The notes beneath the pieces are model-generated. The model saw nothing but the letters and a program-made list of their open reading frames with translations. It was not told the DNA's origin and searched no databases. From NCBI RefSeq assembly GCF_963576615.1, contig NC_088717.1:13336108-13400107 (forward strand): a DNA stretch of 64,000 nucleotides, read 5' to 3'. The stretch comes from Watersipora subatra. Lineage: Eukaryota > Bryozoa > Gymnolaemata > Cheilostomatida > Watersiporidae. Below, piece after piece: positions 10,980-23,879 of this stretch; position 1 is the stretch's first letter; every line of letters begins with the position of its first letter. The position numbers were made by a program, and so were the translations under genes.

Positions 10980-11285
10980 TTGACAAAAGTTTGAACAGAA
11001 GGAACTGCTTTTCGACGATGAGTAAAAAAAACTCAATCAGTTTTTGAAATAGCAATTTAAGCGGGAATGAAACACAAAAGATTACAAATGTAATAAAAGT
11101 TTTTTGAATGTTAATGATATTCCATAATACTGTGTATTGATGCCACATAATTTTTCTACAGGTCAAAATAAGACAATGAACATAATAATTGACTATATGT
11201 CTTATTTCATGAAACTCTTCTGCACCACGATCAGGGCGCTGAGGATGCCGATTTCGTTCCCAACAATGCTGCCGTGACATTAACT
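10980..11285 (-). repeat. Dispersed repeat, right arm of a large inverted pair
   Basis: Reverse-complement partner of 8530-8832 with moderate divergence. The two arms enclose about 2.1 kb that contains the last two zinc-finger exons. Confidence 0.8.
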
Positions 11286-14200
11286 ATCCGTTTGACTAGA
11301 GCTGCTCATGTTATTCATTCTATAGTTTCTTTAAACCTAGAGATCGTATCAGCATTTATGTGTTCACACATGCAGCAACCATGCGACTCCAACGATAGCA
11401 ACCATGCGACTCCAACGATAGCAATCTTGAAAAGAATAGGCTAGCATCTGGTCCAGGTTCGTCAAGGGTTAATGCACTATGCAGCTCTTCCATTGGTTAC
11501 TGGTATAACCCAATCAATACTTGCCATTCTTTAATGGATGTTCTCCGATTTTCACACTTCGTTCATTGGACGATGTTTCTCTAAGTGTATGAAATCAATA
11601 CGGCAGTGATTAGTTTTCTGAAAATAAGCCAGCTATGACATTATTCTAGCATCCACATTCCTTTGAGTAGAGCAGGTAGGCTGTTTGAAAGGTAGTTGGA
11701 CTACATTGACAGGTGCTTGACAAATGCTGACAGGATATATTCCATGGTAGTTGCGTTCACTAACAAGTGCAGACACCTTATAGTGATACTTATTATGTTC
11801 ACGATCTCGGGAAGACTTCGTCGATCAATATTGTCATAAACTAGACTATGTACACCAAGTTTGCCACTCTGTCTTCTGTCTATAGGGACAACAATGCCCA
11901 AAGGTAAGTTCGAAATTCAAATGTATTTTTAAATCAGGTTTGACAGACACGATTGTTCTCAGACTTCCTCCGTAATGCAATGTTTACCATTTGTGTAATG
12001 TGTCTCAATCAGTAGCTACATGTTGGCATTGCTTTGTGTCTGTCACAAGCCTTTTGCAGATTTATTATACAACAGGGATTTGGAAGACATTCTGCTACAC
12101 ACAAACCGCTAACTGAAATTTATTATTTTGTTGTACTCTGCACAAACATTGCAAATAAAGTCATCATTTGGAAGGTAGCATGTTCTTCATACAACCAAGA
12201 CTTGGAGTCGTTGTGTTAATGTTGCTGCGGTAACTTCCAAGTTTTGTAATCTCAGGCATATCTGCCAGTAAAATATATATTTGAAAATTCAAGCTTTGCC
12301 TGTAATCTGTTACTACTTACTACAGTCTTTCAAAAGCTCTCGTTGCTACTGATATGTAGATTGATATGACTTTTAATTAACACTTGTGCATTTTAAATAA
12401 TTTGTTAGCGCAACATAAACAGCTAAACCCTTCTTGAACCTAAATTGTTAAAACATTAAAACCATTTTGTATCACTTGTCTGCTAAAGACAAGCTGAAGG
12501 CGCGTACACTTGGCAGACGCTGTTGTTAAAGATATAGAATCGCTGTGTGATCGATCATTGCCAGGTTTCAGCTTTGTCAGTCTGTTGAAATAACTTTCTC
12601 ACATCGCCAAATTTGAGTATTATTAAAGCTGTTTCAATGGATCTTCCAGTTATTTAGTTTATTATCAATGCTATTTCCATTTAAATAACTCTTTGTTTTG
12701 CAATATTCTGGTTTCATAGTTCATAATAAAACAAGTCAGAAGTGTGTAGCTGTTAGAATGTTTTACATATCGGAGTAAGACACTTAACTATGGTCCATTT
12801 TTTGCTCATGAATAGTCAGCGAGGGTGAGACAGCGTGCATTACGGCTTATTTTTGCCTCGGGGAAATTTTAAGAAGCCAGCACTGCTTAAAAGAGACAGA
12901 CGGCATTAGGCAGTTAGTAGATGCGTACTTAATTGAATGTGTTGACTTTGTCTTTCATTCTTAATTAAATGAAAATGCGTTAAATGTAATGGTATCTATT
13001 ATAAAGTGATGTTGTTAGTAGTGCCTTGGTGTGCCTTAGTGCTCAGTCAACAAAAGCAAGAAAGACTAGGAAAGGTCTTAGTAAATGTCTAGTAGCAAAA
13101 TTATGTGGAGTGCTGTACATATATCAGCAGGAACAAAGTGATTTGGAGATCAAATGTTTATAACAGTATATTTTAGTAATGGCCATGTTGAAGGGTGAAA
13201 TATGGCAGAAAATTTTGCATCTATGCTGATAATGAGACGAGTTTCACGCTATAAATTGTAACCGGTAAGGAGACGCACCTGTTTGTTTGGTAAATTGCAT
13301 TTTATTTTTTATTTGCGGTTGGGATTTAGTTTTTTCTGTTAATATTGTTAGCAAACATATATTCCAACTTTTTTTATAAAATCCCATTTCTCAAAAAGAA
13401 AATGCTATAATTAGCCATTAGTAATGACATCAAAGTTACCTTTCATACATAAACAATACAGTTATAAATTTAGCTTTTAGCTATAGAGTTAATCGTAAGA
13501 AATGAAGTCTGGCCTGTAGAAATAAGCATCTGGTCTCTAACACTAAACTAGATCATCTCCTGTTGCCATGTATATATCAGCACATCACCAGAACACATCT
13601 TAGCACTATAGAAATGATATACAACCATGTCATATGTAATGCTCATAGGCAATGTAGCCATGTCATATGTAATGCTCACTGAACCCTATTTGTAGTTGGT
13701 TTAATCATTGAAGCAATTGTAAAATAAAAAAAATTATTTTTCAAGTTTTAAAAAATTGTTTTGCAGTTTTAAATAATTGTTTTAGAATACCAACAATAAT
13801 AACCTCCTATAGTTCTTTATCTGTCTGCTGATTTTCTGCAAGAAAAAACTTTTACTTCTGAGAAAGAGTCTGACCCATAAGTTTGCACTGCAGTCAGTGT
13901 GTACATAGATAAAGGCTTGTGTGTGTGTAATGCAGCTCTAGATGTTATTGATCAACCTAATGCCTTGCTGTATAAGTGATGTGTTAGCCATCATAGATTA
14001 ATATATTCTCTTAATAGTTGCCAAGGTTGTACAATGTGATCAGCACTAACACTGGCAATAGGCTTTAGTCTCACAGTCAAACCTTGACAAACAATTTGTC
14101 TAACACAAGAAGTGTGGCGTACAGTGCAGAAGATGAGTAGAGATGTTTTGTTTATTTACAAATTAATTCCCTCCACATATATTATTCAAATATATTATCT

Positions 14201-15054
14201 ACAAATATAATATACAAATATAATATTCAAAGCTTTTTTAAGTATTGCGGTTTTGTAAATCAGTACATATGTTCATAGTTTCATCTCACATGTTTTGATT
14301 CTATGTTGTTCGAATAGCTTTTTATAGTTTTAAAACAAATATACCTTTTTATAACTTACATTTATATTCTTTTTTATAGTTATAAGTTATTGATTTCAAA
14401 AACACTAATGTTAGCTTGAGTGGCAATAGTGGTAAAATAAAGAAAAGTTCAATGTTTTTCTAAGGTTTAAAACTCAAAATTATTGGATCAATTTTTACAA
14501 ACTAACAAAGCCATCGGGTAATTATCACGAGGAAGAAGGTGACAGCGATAAAAAAAAAGATTTGAGCTGAATGCAGGTAGAGAGACTAGCCATGACAATT
14601 GAAAATTTACTTGAAAATAAATCAAATACCAAAAAAGCATATTTAAATAAGTTGTAACTGAAAATTTATAGTGACCAAGTAAATTAGCTCCTTGATTCTT
14701 TTTAGCTCTATGTACTTTTCGGTGGTGTCAAAGCTAGACTTCAACACGCCTGTCGTCAATGTACAGCAATATGACAATAGAAACCATTCCTACTGTTCTA
14801 AATTTACTAATATTTTTGGACGATCTTTTTAGTTTTATTCCTTTTTAATCAAGTCATCCGTCTATCATCAATTCTGATCACAATCTAAGGATGTATTAAT
14901 AAGAGTAGCGATTATAACAGTAATGTTTGTACAGAAGACCATGACTTGTGGATTGTAATGATACACATATTGATATCATCATCTTTGTACATATACTTGT
15001 ATCTAATAGCATATTTAAAGCACACAATAAAATTTGGTTATCGTCTTGAACTAG

Positions 15055-15180
15055 AAATGTGTAGAAGGTAGAGCAGTATAGCTAGCAACTTATAAGCTGT
15101 AGAAGGGATGAATTGAGAAAATATACGGTTAGAATAAAAGATAAAAACTTTGTAGATGGTAGAGAACAGTCTTTTGAAAT
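15055..15180. repeat. Dispersed repeat, partner of 9125-9270
   Basis: Matches the reverse complement of 9125-9270 (GAAGGTAGAGCAGTATAGCT, ATATACGGTTAGAATAAAAG). The class is unknown. Confidence 0.6.
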
Positions 15181-15805
15181 TGATTGGTTCACCAAACTGC
15201 TTCTTAAATTTTGACTAAAAGGTTGCATATTTTGCTATTAGGATATTGTTATTTATTTATTTGTTTCTATGTAGTTCTAGAACTGGTCAGAAAATCTTAT
15301 AAAATGTCCACCAACATTCATATTTGGGCCAGTTAAGCCGACAAAAACTTACTTCCCCTAGATTTTATTTTTGCCTGTAACTATCAAACTTGTTATTGAA
15401 GTTATCAGCATGTAGCTGTTGTTGTAAAATAATGATGCACCATAGCATTCCATAGACATAGGAGTTGTAAGTAACACTGCTGGTAAGGATTAGCTTTTTG
15501 TCTATGGTTTGGCTGCTGATATTATTTAACAAAAGTTCGGTCCATTCGGTTTGAAATCTAATCCCGTTGCCTTCATTTTTATATTAGTATTGCATCTAAC
15601 ATAGAATATTTTATAGCCTTTTTATAGCTAACTATTTCCTCTATAAATATGTGTGTTCTGTAAAAAAAATCAATTTATAGTTTGTCAAGCATTAACAGCA
15701 TTTTTATCAGGCTGATGTGTCCGTGTAGCAACTTGGTTTTATATAAGATAATTTTGAAGACTATCAGTTTAAACTTGCATACAGTGCTATCTTTTTAATA
15801 GAAAA

Positions 15806-15837
15806 ATGAAGCATACAGCCAAGCATCGACGTGCAAA
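15806..15837 (+). CDS. CNG channel, putative first coding exon
   Basis: ATG at 15806 starts MKHTAKHRRA and stops in phase 2 at a consensus donor, AA|GTTAGT. It joins in frame to the exon at 16812. The short basic start is plausible for a channel N-terminus, but there is no domain to confirm it. The Met could lie further upstream, because TTTTTAATAG just before could be an acceptor. Confidence 0.4.
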
Positions 15838-16811
15838 GTTAGTTCCTTCTGATATTTTCTTTGTATATCAAAAGCATCATATGTTTGAGCGGATATTCTT
15901 GTCAGTATACAGAGTATTTGGCTATATCATCCTACAACTATAAAATATTGAGAAATACTTTTCAAGAATTTCAAGTGATTACATAAAGCAACAAAACATA
16001 TGCGCCATATTAAACTGAGCAAAAGACTGAATTTTATGTTCAAACTAAACTGATATAGTCTTAGTCAGTATAGAAATATATTTATTGTTACTTCACCATT
16101 GAGGTACATGGTAGAAAGTGTCGGCTCTACAATGTGTAGATTTGGAGGCAAAGCGCATGATATTCACACTATATATACCTTAAATTAACTTGAATTTTTG
16201 TATTTCATTTTTAATGTTTACCAGTTTTCTTACTATTATTTAAGAATTTGCAAAGTTTCAAAAAATGTGATGTTATATGTCAAAATTTACTTGGTGTGTG
16301 TTGATGCACGTATTTACTTTAATTTTGCATCAAAGACTAGAAAATTTGTGTGCAGAGGCCAGTGTAAGCCTGTAAATTGACTGTAAATCTATTACTTACA
16401 ACTTTTTTTGGTAAACTTTCTAAAGTACTATGCAGGAATCTGTTAAAATTATGTTCTTGTTGAGCAAAGGTGTCAGGTAAAATCTAAAAAGATATTGCTG
16501 AAGTCAAAGAATCATAAAAATCCTATCTTTTGGTTACATACAATAATTCTTAAAAATACTTCCCCAGAAACCCTACTAGACCTTGTATCAAACACCAGTC
16601 CCTTGCTAATCCACATCGTAGAGCAGCATTGTGAAAAAAGTCTTTTTTCCAATATGCTTAATTCTACTTTACTATTCAAAGGAATTTGATCAGTGATAAT
16701 AACGTTCATATCTATCTATCAGTGCCAGGCAGGTTTACAAACCTGTTAAACATTGTGCACAACTTTCCTTGTTGTTATTCTTGTTGGCGAATGTATTCAT
16801 TAGTATCACAG

Positions 16812-16892
16812 TTTTAGGCCCAAGCCTGTCCAGCAAGATTCCAGCCATAATGAACCACTACCTCATCGTCACTCATCTCTCGGCCATCATAG
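16812..16892 (+). CDS. CNG channel, N-terminal exon 2 (putative)
   Basis: The acceptor is TAGTATCACAG and the donor is CATCATAG|GTAAAA, phase 2 on both sides. It gives FRPKPVQQDSSHNEPL, a polar cytoplasmic stretch, and joins to the exon at 20413 (AG|G gives Arg). Support is phase agreement on both sides and an open frame. There is no conserved domain. Confidence 0.5.
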
Positions 16893-19195
16893 GTAAAACT
16901 TAACAACTTTAAATATTCACTCGCTTCTTTGGCTGTAACGGTTATATTCTGAGATCTATGTTTAAAATGACTCTATGGCCATCTTGTGAAGTTTCCTGTT
17001 TCATTGTGCCGATGCCTTCATTCGCTAGAGTTCTTGCAATAATCCATTACTAATGTAGCTCAAAATTCTGCAGCACTCCATTACTGGTTGCCATCATTTT
17101 AGTTGTTTTTTTAAAAGATGAGATTTTCAGATTGAATTTCTTGAAAATGTGTTCAAAACAGCAGAAACTATACATAGATGCACGCTGATTTTTTTCGGTT
17201 TAAAAAATTTGCAACTTCTACAGCTCTTGAACAGAAACCTAGATATGCTGACCGGTTGGCTGTCAACAAATTCAGGTATTATATATACGTCAAACTTCTA
17301 AGACCAATACGCTACGACTGTAGCAGAAAAATGAATGGTCAATGAAAAACTTAACTGTCTTGTCCTGATTAAATCAAATCACACGTAGTCGTGCGTAAAA
17401 TCATGCAGTGACAAACATTTGCACGTTTTTCTGCACTGCAGGTCTCAAGTGTGCAACTCGAGTTATTATTAGTGTTATAACCTCGTGTTGTTATTACGAA
17501 CTTTACCCGTGAGATTTCATAAATAATTCATGGCATTAATCTACTATATTGTCTGTATTACGTGTTTATTAAACAACTTGTTACTCGTAAAGGACTGCTA
17601 GGCGTGATATGATGTTAGAAAAGGTTACCGGTATGCAAATATCTGTAAGTTTTGTGATTAAAACTTCCTGTTCTAGTATTTAGCATACCGCGTGATGTTG
17701 TGTGTTTTAAGCTTATAGTAAAGGTTTTGACAGAAAATCTAAATTCACTGAATGTGCTAGTCTTTAGCCTGTATCACCATTTTATAGAAACATTTTAGTG
17801 AAAATGCAATTGGAAGCTGTCAAAATTTTTAAGCAGCATTTTGCAAAATATTATGTATTTCAAAGAAGGGTGATTTATTCAAAGTTACACATTGTTGTTG
17901 ACCTGGCTATGTCAGGTCAGATATGTCACTGCGAGCTAGACATGTATTTGACAATCATTACCTTGCTATAACAACATTGTTGCAAAATGTTTGGGAGGGT
18001 CATTAATCTACAAAAGTCACACAATGTTTCCTGTTTTATTTATTCTGACAGTCATGGCTGACGTTCACTGCTACTGTCTATGTCTAAAAGTTAACAATCT
18101 CTTTTGGTATCTGCCTTCAAGGTTTATTTTTGTTACATTCTACCCAACGTAATGATACTTTTGCCTGTGAACTTTGATCAGGCCTTAAAATGTGTCTAAT
18201 ATTGCAAAGGGTGCATAAAACATAAAATTTATATATACGTACATTTTATATTTGTTGTATGTCATGCACAGCATTAGCATAAGTATGTTATGGCTAATAT
18301 TGCGCATTACATATATCAAGCTATTTTTGGCAGTTATGGAGAATGAATTTTCTACATGTAATTGCTGTATGCAGTCTATACTATTTGAATGCATTATTTT
18401 GCTAAAAATTTATGGTGAAAGTTTGGTTTATACAAAGCTTTATGCCAAATTCATCAGTGTGAAGCCGTAACTCCTTCACAGTGTATGCTAAAACTATGTT
18501 TGGATTTTCCTTTCATAAGGTTTATACTCAATCCACGGGCGGTCTGGTAATTAATCTAAGCATATTGTACTGAGATACACATATTTGGTCATTCTCATGT
18601 CACTCTATAAACTAAAGATTCTAAAGCCTACATAAAAAAAAATTTAATTTTAAACATGGTTTTCTCCTATTGCTGTTTTTTAACTGAAAAAATCCATTTT
18701 CGTACCACTTTTATTGTCTTTCATTTTTATGCCGATTACTTAAGCAAAATAAATTTGTATATAATATTATTAGGAGTTTACACTCAATAGTGGGTAAGCT
18801 CATGGAAACAAACTTTATTTTTTGTTGATGTTACCATGGCTCAGAGCTGTCTAATTGTTACAAATTGGTCCATCTCGTCTGCGCTTTGTGTGAATGACTA
18901 AAAGGTCGTTTTATGAAACACAAAGATTTTTGTTGCTAAATACTACAACAGCGTCTGAACTGCTGCAGCAGTTTGATGTAAAGTTGTAGAGAAAGTATTC
19001 AGCTCTCTAGCAAGAAACCAGCAGTTATAATTCTGATGGCGCTTTACGATGCTAAACAAGCATTTTTTAGGGATTTCATTGGAGCAGGTTCTCTAGGACT
19101 GTCAAATCTTCTTATTGCACTTACAGTAGATACTTGACTTCGGTCTCAGGTTTGAAGCCTAGAAGAGATAATGGGATTAGCAATCTTTACTGTAA
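16893..19195. other. CNG intron, left part, no further feature seen
   Basis: AT-rich intron sequence between the exon at 16812 and the 12-bp array. I see no exon, transposon end or tandem repeat in it. Confidence 0.5.
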
Positions 19196-20200
19196 TAAGT
19201 CTCCTGTCTGTTTGTTCATTCGTTTGTTGATACGTTTGTTGATCGTCTGTTCAATCGTCTGTTCATCCGTCTGTTCATCCGTCTGTTCATCCGTCTGTTC
19301 ATCCGTATGATCATCCGTCTGTTCATCGGTCTGTTTATCCATCTGTTCGTCCGTCTGTTCATCCGTCTGCTCATCCGTCTGTTCATTCATCTGTCTATCC
19401 GTCTGTTCATCCGTCTGTTCATCCATCTGTTCATTCATCTGTCCATCTGTCTGTTCATCCGTCTGTCCATCCGTCTGTTCATCCGTCTGTTCATCCGTAT
19501 GATCATCCGTCTGTTCATCGGTCTGTTTATCCATCTGTTTGTCCGTCTATTCGTCTGTCTGTTCATTCATCTGTCCATCTGTCTGTTCATCCTTCTGTTC
19601 ATCTGTCTGTTCATTCATCTGTTCATCCGTCTGTTCATCCATCTGTTCATCTGTCTGTTTATTCATCTGCCCATTCGTCTGTTCATCCTTCTGTTCATTC
19701 ATCTGTTCGTCCATCTGTTCATCCGTCTGTTCATCCGTCTGTTCGTCCGTATGTTCGTCCATCTGTTTATTCATCTGTCCATCCGTCTGTTCATCCGTCT
19801 GTTCATCCATCTGTTCATTCATCTGTTCATGCGTCTGTTCATCTATCTGTTCCTCTGTCTGTTCATCTGTCTGTTCATCCATCTGTTCATTCATCTGTTC
19901 ATCCATCTGTCCCTCTGCCTGTTCATCTGTCTGTTCATCCATCTGTTCATTCATTTGTTCATCTGTCTGTCCTTCCGCCTGTTCATCCGTCTGTTCATTC
20001 GTCTGTCCATTCGTCTGTTCATCCGTCTGTTCACCCGTCTGTTCATTCATCTGTTCATCCGTCTGTCCATCCGTCTGTCCATCCGTCTGTTCATCCATCT
20101 GTCCATCCGTCTGTTCATTCGTTTGTTCATCCGTCGGTTCATCCGACTGTTCATCCGTATGTTCATCTGTCTGTTCATTCATCTGTTCATTTATACATCT
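19196..20200. repeat. 12-bp minisatellite (CTGTTCATCCGT)
   Basis: About 80 tandem copies of a 12-bp unit built from three related 4-mers (CTGT, TCAT, CCGT). Variants include CATC, CATT, GGTC and CGTATGAT. Because 12 is a multiple of three and the unit lacks stops, several frames stay open on both strands and give low-complexity peptides (DEQT on the minus strand, FIRL or SVCS on the plus). None is called a gene. The block around 19250-19330 recurs almost unchanged at 19480-19540 (CGTATGATCATCCGTCTG), a sign of internal duplication. Confidence 0.95.
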
Positions 20201-20412
20201 ATAGCCATAGTTTGAGGTTTAGAAAAAAGACCTTATGTTCCACAGTCTGGCACTCCAAAAAATGCACAACCGACCACCAACTAGATTTCCAATAAAATTG
20301 TGCATATATTTATTGCACCTAACAATTTATTATGACATGTTAGACTTCCAGGGTACTAAAAAATGATTTTCTCAGTATTCAACATTCGCTGCACAAACTT
20401 TCTCTTTTACAG

Positions 20413-20695
20413 GAAATCTGTAGCCGCTAATGGTAAGCACCCTCTGCAAAGACAGTGCACTGATTTAAACAGCTTTCGTTTCTCATCAAGATCACCCAGT
20501 GTTGAGACTGTTCAAGATGATGTGAATAAGCCTAGAATACAAGAGATACGTTCAGCTACACACCAGCCTGCCATAACTATGACTGAGGTTAAATCAACTA
20601 TTATGAAAGTCCAACCCGCTACGGACCAAAGTTTATCTATTGTTGATGAGTGTGAGGAGGTGGCTACCCGAGATGGTTCATGTTCTATATTTAAG
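20413..20695 (+). CDS. CNG channel, N-terminal exon 3
   Basis: The acceptor is CTCTTTTACAG and the donor is TTTAAG|GTATGA. It enters in phase 2 and leaves in phase 0, 283 bases. It encodes a hydrophilic stretch rich in Ser, Thr, Gln and Glu (for example SFRFSSRSPSVETVQDD, and near the end IVDECEEVATRDGS). There is no domain, as expected of the poorly conserved cytoplasmic N-terminus of CNG subunits. Both phases match the neighbours. It could instead belong to an unrelated transcript, since the link to the channel rests on phase and position. Confidence 0.6.
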
Positions 20696-20930
20696 GTATG
20701 ACACGTGTGTGCCCGTAAATGATAATGACATCTTAGAAATTTCTGAGGTTAAAAGAAGCACATTTCTTTTCTTTACCTTCACCTTTTGTTAGGTGTTCAT
20801 ATGCAAGTAGTATGTTGTTATGAGGTTTATTTCGTTTCCCAACTTAATTTCCTAAGATTTTTATTTAGTACACTCAATTTCTTCTATGGCCTGTTGTATG
20901 GTGCTTAGTATGTACTCAGTTTCACCTCGA

Positions 20931-21301
20931 TCTATATACACGTGTATATATAAATCTCAAAGTCTGTAGGTCAGTTTGTATAGCTATTAAAATATTGGAA
21001 TGAATAATCTGTATCGCAGAAGATTTGATCTCAGAACCTCCCATTCACCAGGCAAATATCTTACCAATTAAGCTACGTGATATTGATGGCTTCTTTGAGC
21101 GATATATGTCGCTATGTTGGTAAAAATATGCTACCGCTCTCCGTTATGGCGCAACATGTTCTATGTACGGTATTAGTAAGAGCTGTAGATAACTAGCTTA
21201 CTTAAATTAGTCATTGGCAGTGTGCTAGTCTAATGGCAAGTGGAAGGCAACTACATTATAAGCTGGTTTTTAATACCCGTGCAACGCCGGCATTTTGCTA
21301 G
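20931..21301 (+). mobile_element. Helitron-like non-autonomous element with antisense tRNA-like segment
   Basis: It begins TCTATATACACG and continues TATATAAATCTCAAAGTC. It ends ACCCGTGCAACGCCGGCATT followed by TTGCTAG and T. A TC start and a CTAG end match Helitron rules. At about 21000-21085 the minus strand looks like a tRNA, with an A-box-like TAGCTTAATTGG and a B-box-like GAGATCAAATC. Related copies lie at 2762-3233 and, inverted, at 23880-24063. Confidence 0.5.
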
Positions 21302-21649
21302 TATATTTATAAGTATGAGCAGTTTTTTGTTTTTGTTCATCTGAGTAACTATTGCAATGTTCATCAGCAAGTCCTTAAGCTAGCTTTTTAATGTCTTTCA
21401 AATTGGCCATCAGAGTGTCCCTCAATATTACCTGCAGCATCTTTTTTGTCAGCATGGCCCTCCTCTCACCCCTCAACATTGCTCTATTAACGACCTTGAG
21501 CATCTTCTTTTTAATTAACATCAACGTGTCCTTTCTTATAACCAGCAGTATGCCCCTTTCTATGAACATATGTATCTATGGGCATCAACATGTTTCTCTT
21601 TATGAGCGTCAAATGTTGCTCTCTTGATGAGGATCAACATGTCTTTCTC

Positions 21650-21940
21650 AATAGCCATTTCCATGTTTCTTTCTCACGCTCTGTTTCTCTCTTTCTCTTC
21701 CTATATCTCTATCTGTCTGTCTATTTTTCTCTACTTTTCTCTTTCTTTCTATTTCTCACACTATTTCTCTATATCTCGCTATCTTTCTATTTCTTTCTGT
21801 TTCTCTATATATCTCTCCATCTCTATCTTGTTTTCTATCTCTCCCTATCTTTCTTTCTCTCTATCTCTATTTATCTCTGTATATTTCTATTTCTCTCTTT
21901 ATCTTTCTTTCTATCTCTCTCTCTTTCTCTCTCTTTATCA

Positions 21941-21980
<40 letters not shown>

Positions 21981-22457
21981 ATTACTCTCTTTATTTCTAT
22001 CTCTCTCTCTCGTTCTATCAATTTTTCTCTCTCTCTGTCTCTATCGCTTTTTGTTTTTACACTATCTCTCTCTATCTTTCTCTTTATCTCTATTTATTTT
22101 GCTCTATTTCTATTTCCCTCTTTATCTCTGTCTCCTTCTCTCTCTCTCCTCTCTCTCTTCTCTCTCTCTCCTCTCTATCTCTCTCTCTCCCTATCTCTCT
22201 CTTTTCCTCTCTCTCCCACTCTCTCTCCCTCTCTCTCCCTATCACCCTCTTTCTCTCCTTCTCTCTCCCTCTCTCGCCTTCTCTCTCCCTCTCTCTCTCC
22301 CTCTCTCTCTCCTCTCTCTCTCCTCTCTCTCTCCCACTCTCTCTCTCCCTTTCTCTCTCCCTCTCTCTCTCACCCTCTTTCTCTCCCTCTCTCTCCCCCT
22401 CTCTCTTCCTTTCTCTCTCCCTCTCTTTCTCCCTCTCTCTCCTTCTCTCCCTCTCTT
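21650..22457. repeat. Polypyrimidine tract / CT-rich microsatellite
   Basis: About 800 bp with almost only C and T on the + strand, made of TCTC, TTTCTC, CCCTCTCTC and similar runs. Left of about 21950 it is broken by A (CTATATCTC type); to the right it is nearly pure. It lies in a CNG intron. Open frames of up to about 317 codons here are due to base composition and are not genes. Confidence 0.95.
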
Positions 22458-23809
22458 GAGGACTTTAACAAATGCTTTTCTATGACCATTCATATCTCCC
22501 TTCCTATAGCCACCAGCATTTTGCTCTTTGTGACACTGTCTATTAACCTTCTCCATTTTTTGATGCTTTCATTATGAACTTCATCCTCACCTATCAGCAT
22601 TGAGTTGTCTCACACAAAAATATCCTGAAGCTAGTATTTGGTAGAAATAGTCAGCATTCTTATTAACAACTCGTAACATCGACCTAGCCTCTTTATACTC
22701 ATAACCATGCCAGACGATCGGTCATCAACATTGTAGATTTCTCAGCACGCCCGGTGTATTTCTTGTCATACAAGCTGAGCTTGATTAGCTTTGTTTTCAA
22801 CCTGGTTTTCTGCACCAAGTAGCAGTTCCAGCCTAGCACTAATATTGTGTACAGCATCTCTCCATTGAGACGTAAAACGTGTTTCAACTCATTTGATTTA
22901 TAAAAGGGTAACTGAGGAGAAGGTACTACAGGCCACAGTTTAGTTATTGTGTACAAAGAAAATGATTTGTCGGCTATACAAGATTATATAACTGGTCGCA
23001 CTAAATATCACAAAGGATTACCTATAAATAAATTTACAACCGGATTTCAAAACAACATCAATGAAAAGAGACCAGCAAATGATAGTACCATCGTACATAC
23101 GCACAAGTGCCTAGCCAAGTCAGAGTTTAAAAGAGTTATAGCCTGGTTTTTACGCAGAGCCTCTATTAGCTTAGTTTCTCCTCTCATCAATTATTAGTTA
23201 TAAAGCCTTTCCTCAGTGTATGGCCAAGATCATGGTCCCCATTTTTCACTGTTCATGGTTCTGTCGTGAGAATAACGGAGCAGCACCGTGCTGATGAGAC
23301 AGCTACTAACCAACTTACGGATACTAGGCAATCTACAGAGGCATCTCATAATATTATTTTATTCGAAGATGCTGGTGATGCTAGTAAATAATTTTTTTAA
23401 ACCGTTTTACCAAAAATCTGTTCTTTTGATATTTTTATTGCGAGGTTTAAACCAAAATGAGTATAATGTCTGAGCTGGTTATCTGTAAACTAATAAAGTT
23501 GGGCAGGGGAGAAAATTTTTGGCTTCTTCGTCTTCTTAGCCAAAAGATTATTGTGGTTTTAAACTTATTGGTTCCGACAATTTTTTATTACACAACAGGC
23601 ACATGTTACTAATTTTATTATCCCAGAGCATTCATCAGAATATTTACTAATGAAAAGCACTGTCTTGTGACTTTATAAAAACAGAATCTGTTCTTTCATT
23701 GAAAATGATAAGCAAACTGTTAACATTTTGGTTTTGTTTCACATTTGTTTGTAATTATTTATTTGTTTGTATTATTTTTATCACGCTTTGTTTGAAATTT
23801 CGTTTTCAG
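22458..23809. other. CNG intron segment, no supported feature
   Basis: The area around 22932-23200 is open for about 80 codons (VYKENDLSAIQDYITG and so on) after a possible ACAG acceptor. No acceptor there gives the phase 0 needed after the exon ending at 20695, so I do not call it. Nothing else is recognised. Confidence 0.4.
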
Positions 23810-23879
23810 GCTAACACACCCCCAGTAATGTTGGGTGTAATACAGAGCCGCTTTGCATATTTTGACCAAAAAAATGACT

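Larger units (their letters stand above)
10628..15805. other. Intergenic region between the zinc-finger and CNG loci
   Basis: No convincing coding exon is seen. It contains the inverted repeat arm 10980-11285, a 23-bp direct duplication around 11380-11425 (GCAACCATGCGACTCCAACG), a short duplication near 13625-13680 (CATGTCATATGTAATGCTCA) and the inverted dispersed repeat at 15055-15180. The rest is unique-looking AT-rich DNA. It should hold the 3' end of the zinc-finger gene and the promoter and 5' UTR of the CNG gene, but I can point to no specific site. Confidence 0.6.

Noticed and set aside
10873..11280. 135-codon minus-strand open frame in the inverted repeat arm
   Set aside because: The other copy at 8530-8832 does not keep the frame, and no domain is seen.
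19187..20215. Open frames of 115-302 codons encoding DEQT, SVCS or FIRL repeats
   Set aside because: Products of the 12-bp minisatellite; several frames on both strands are open equally.
21578..22577. Open frames of about 100-317 codons rich in Leu/Ser or Arg/Glu
   Set aside because: Caused by the CT-rich tract; composition alone explains them.
22932..23200. Open frame VYKENDLSAIQDYITG and following, as a CNG N-terminal exon
   Set aside because: No acceptor gives phase 0, no convincing donor is seen, and there is no similarity that I recognise.
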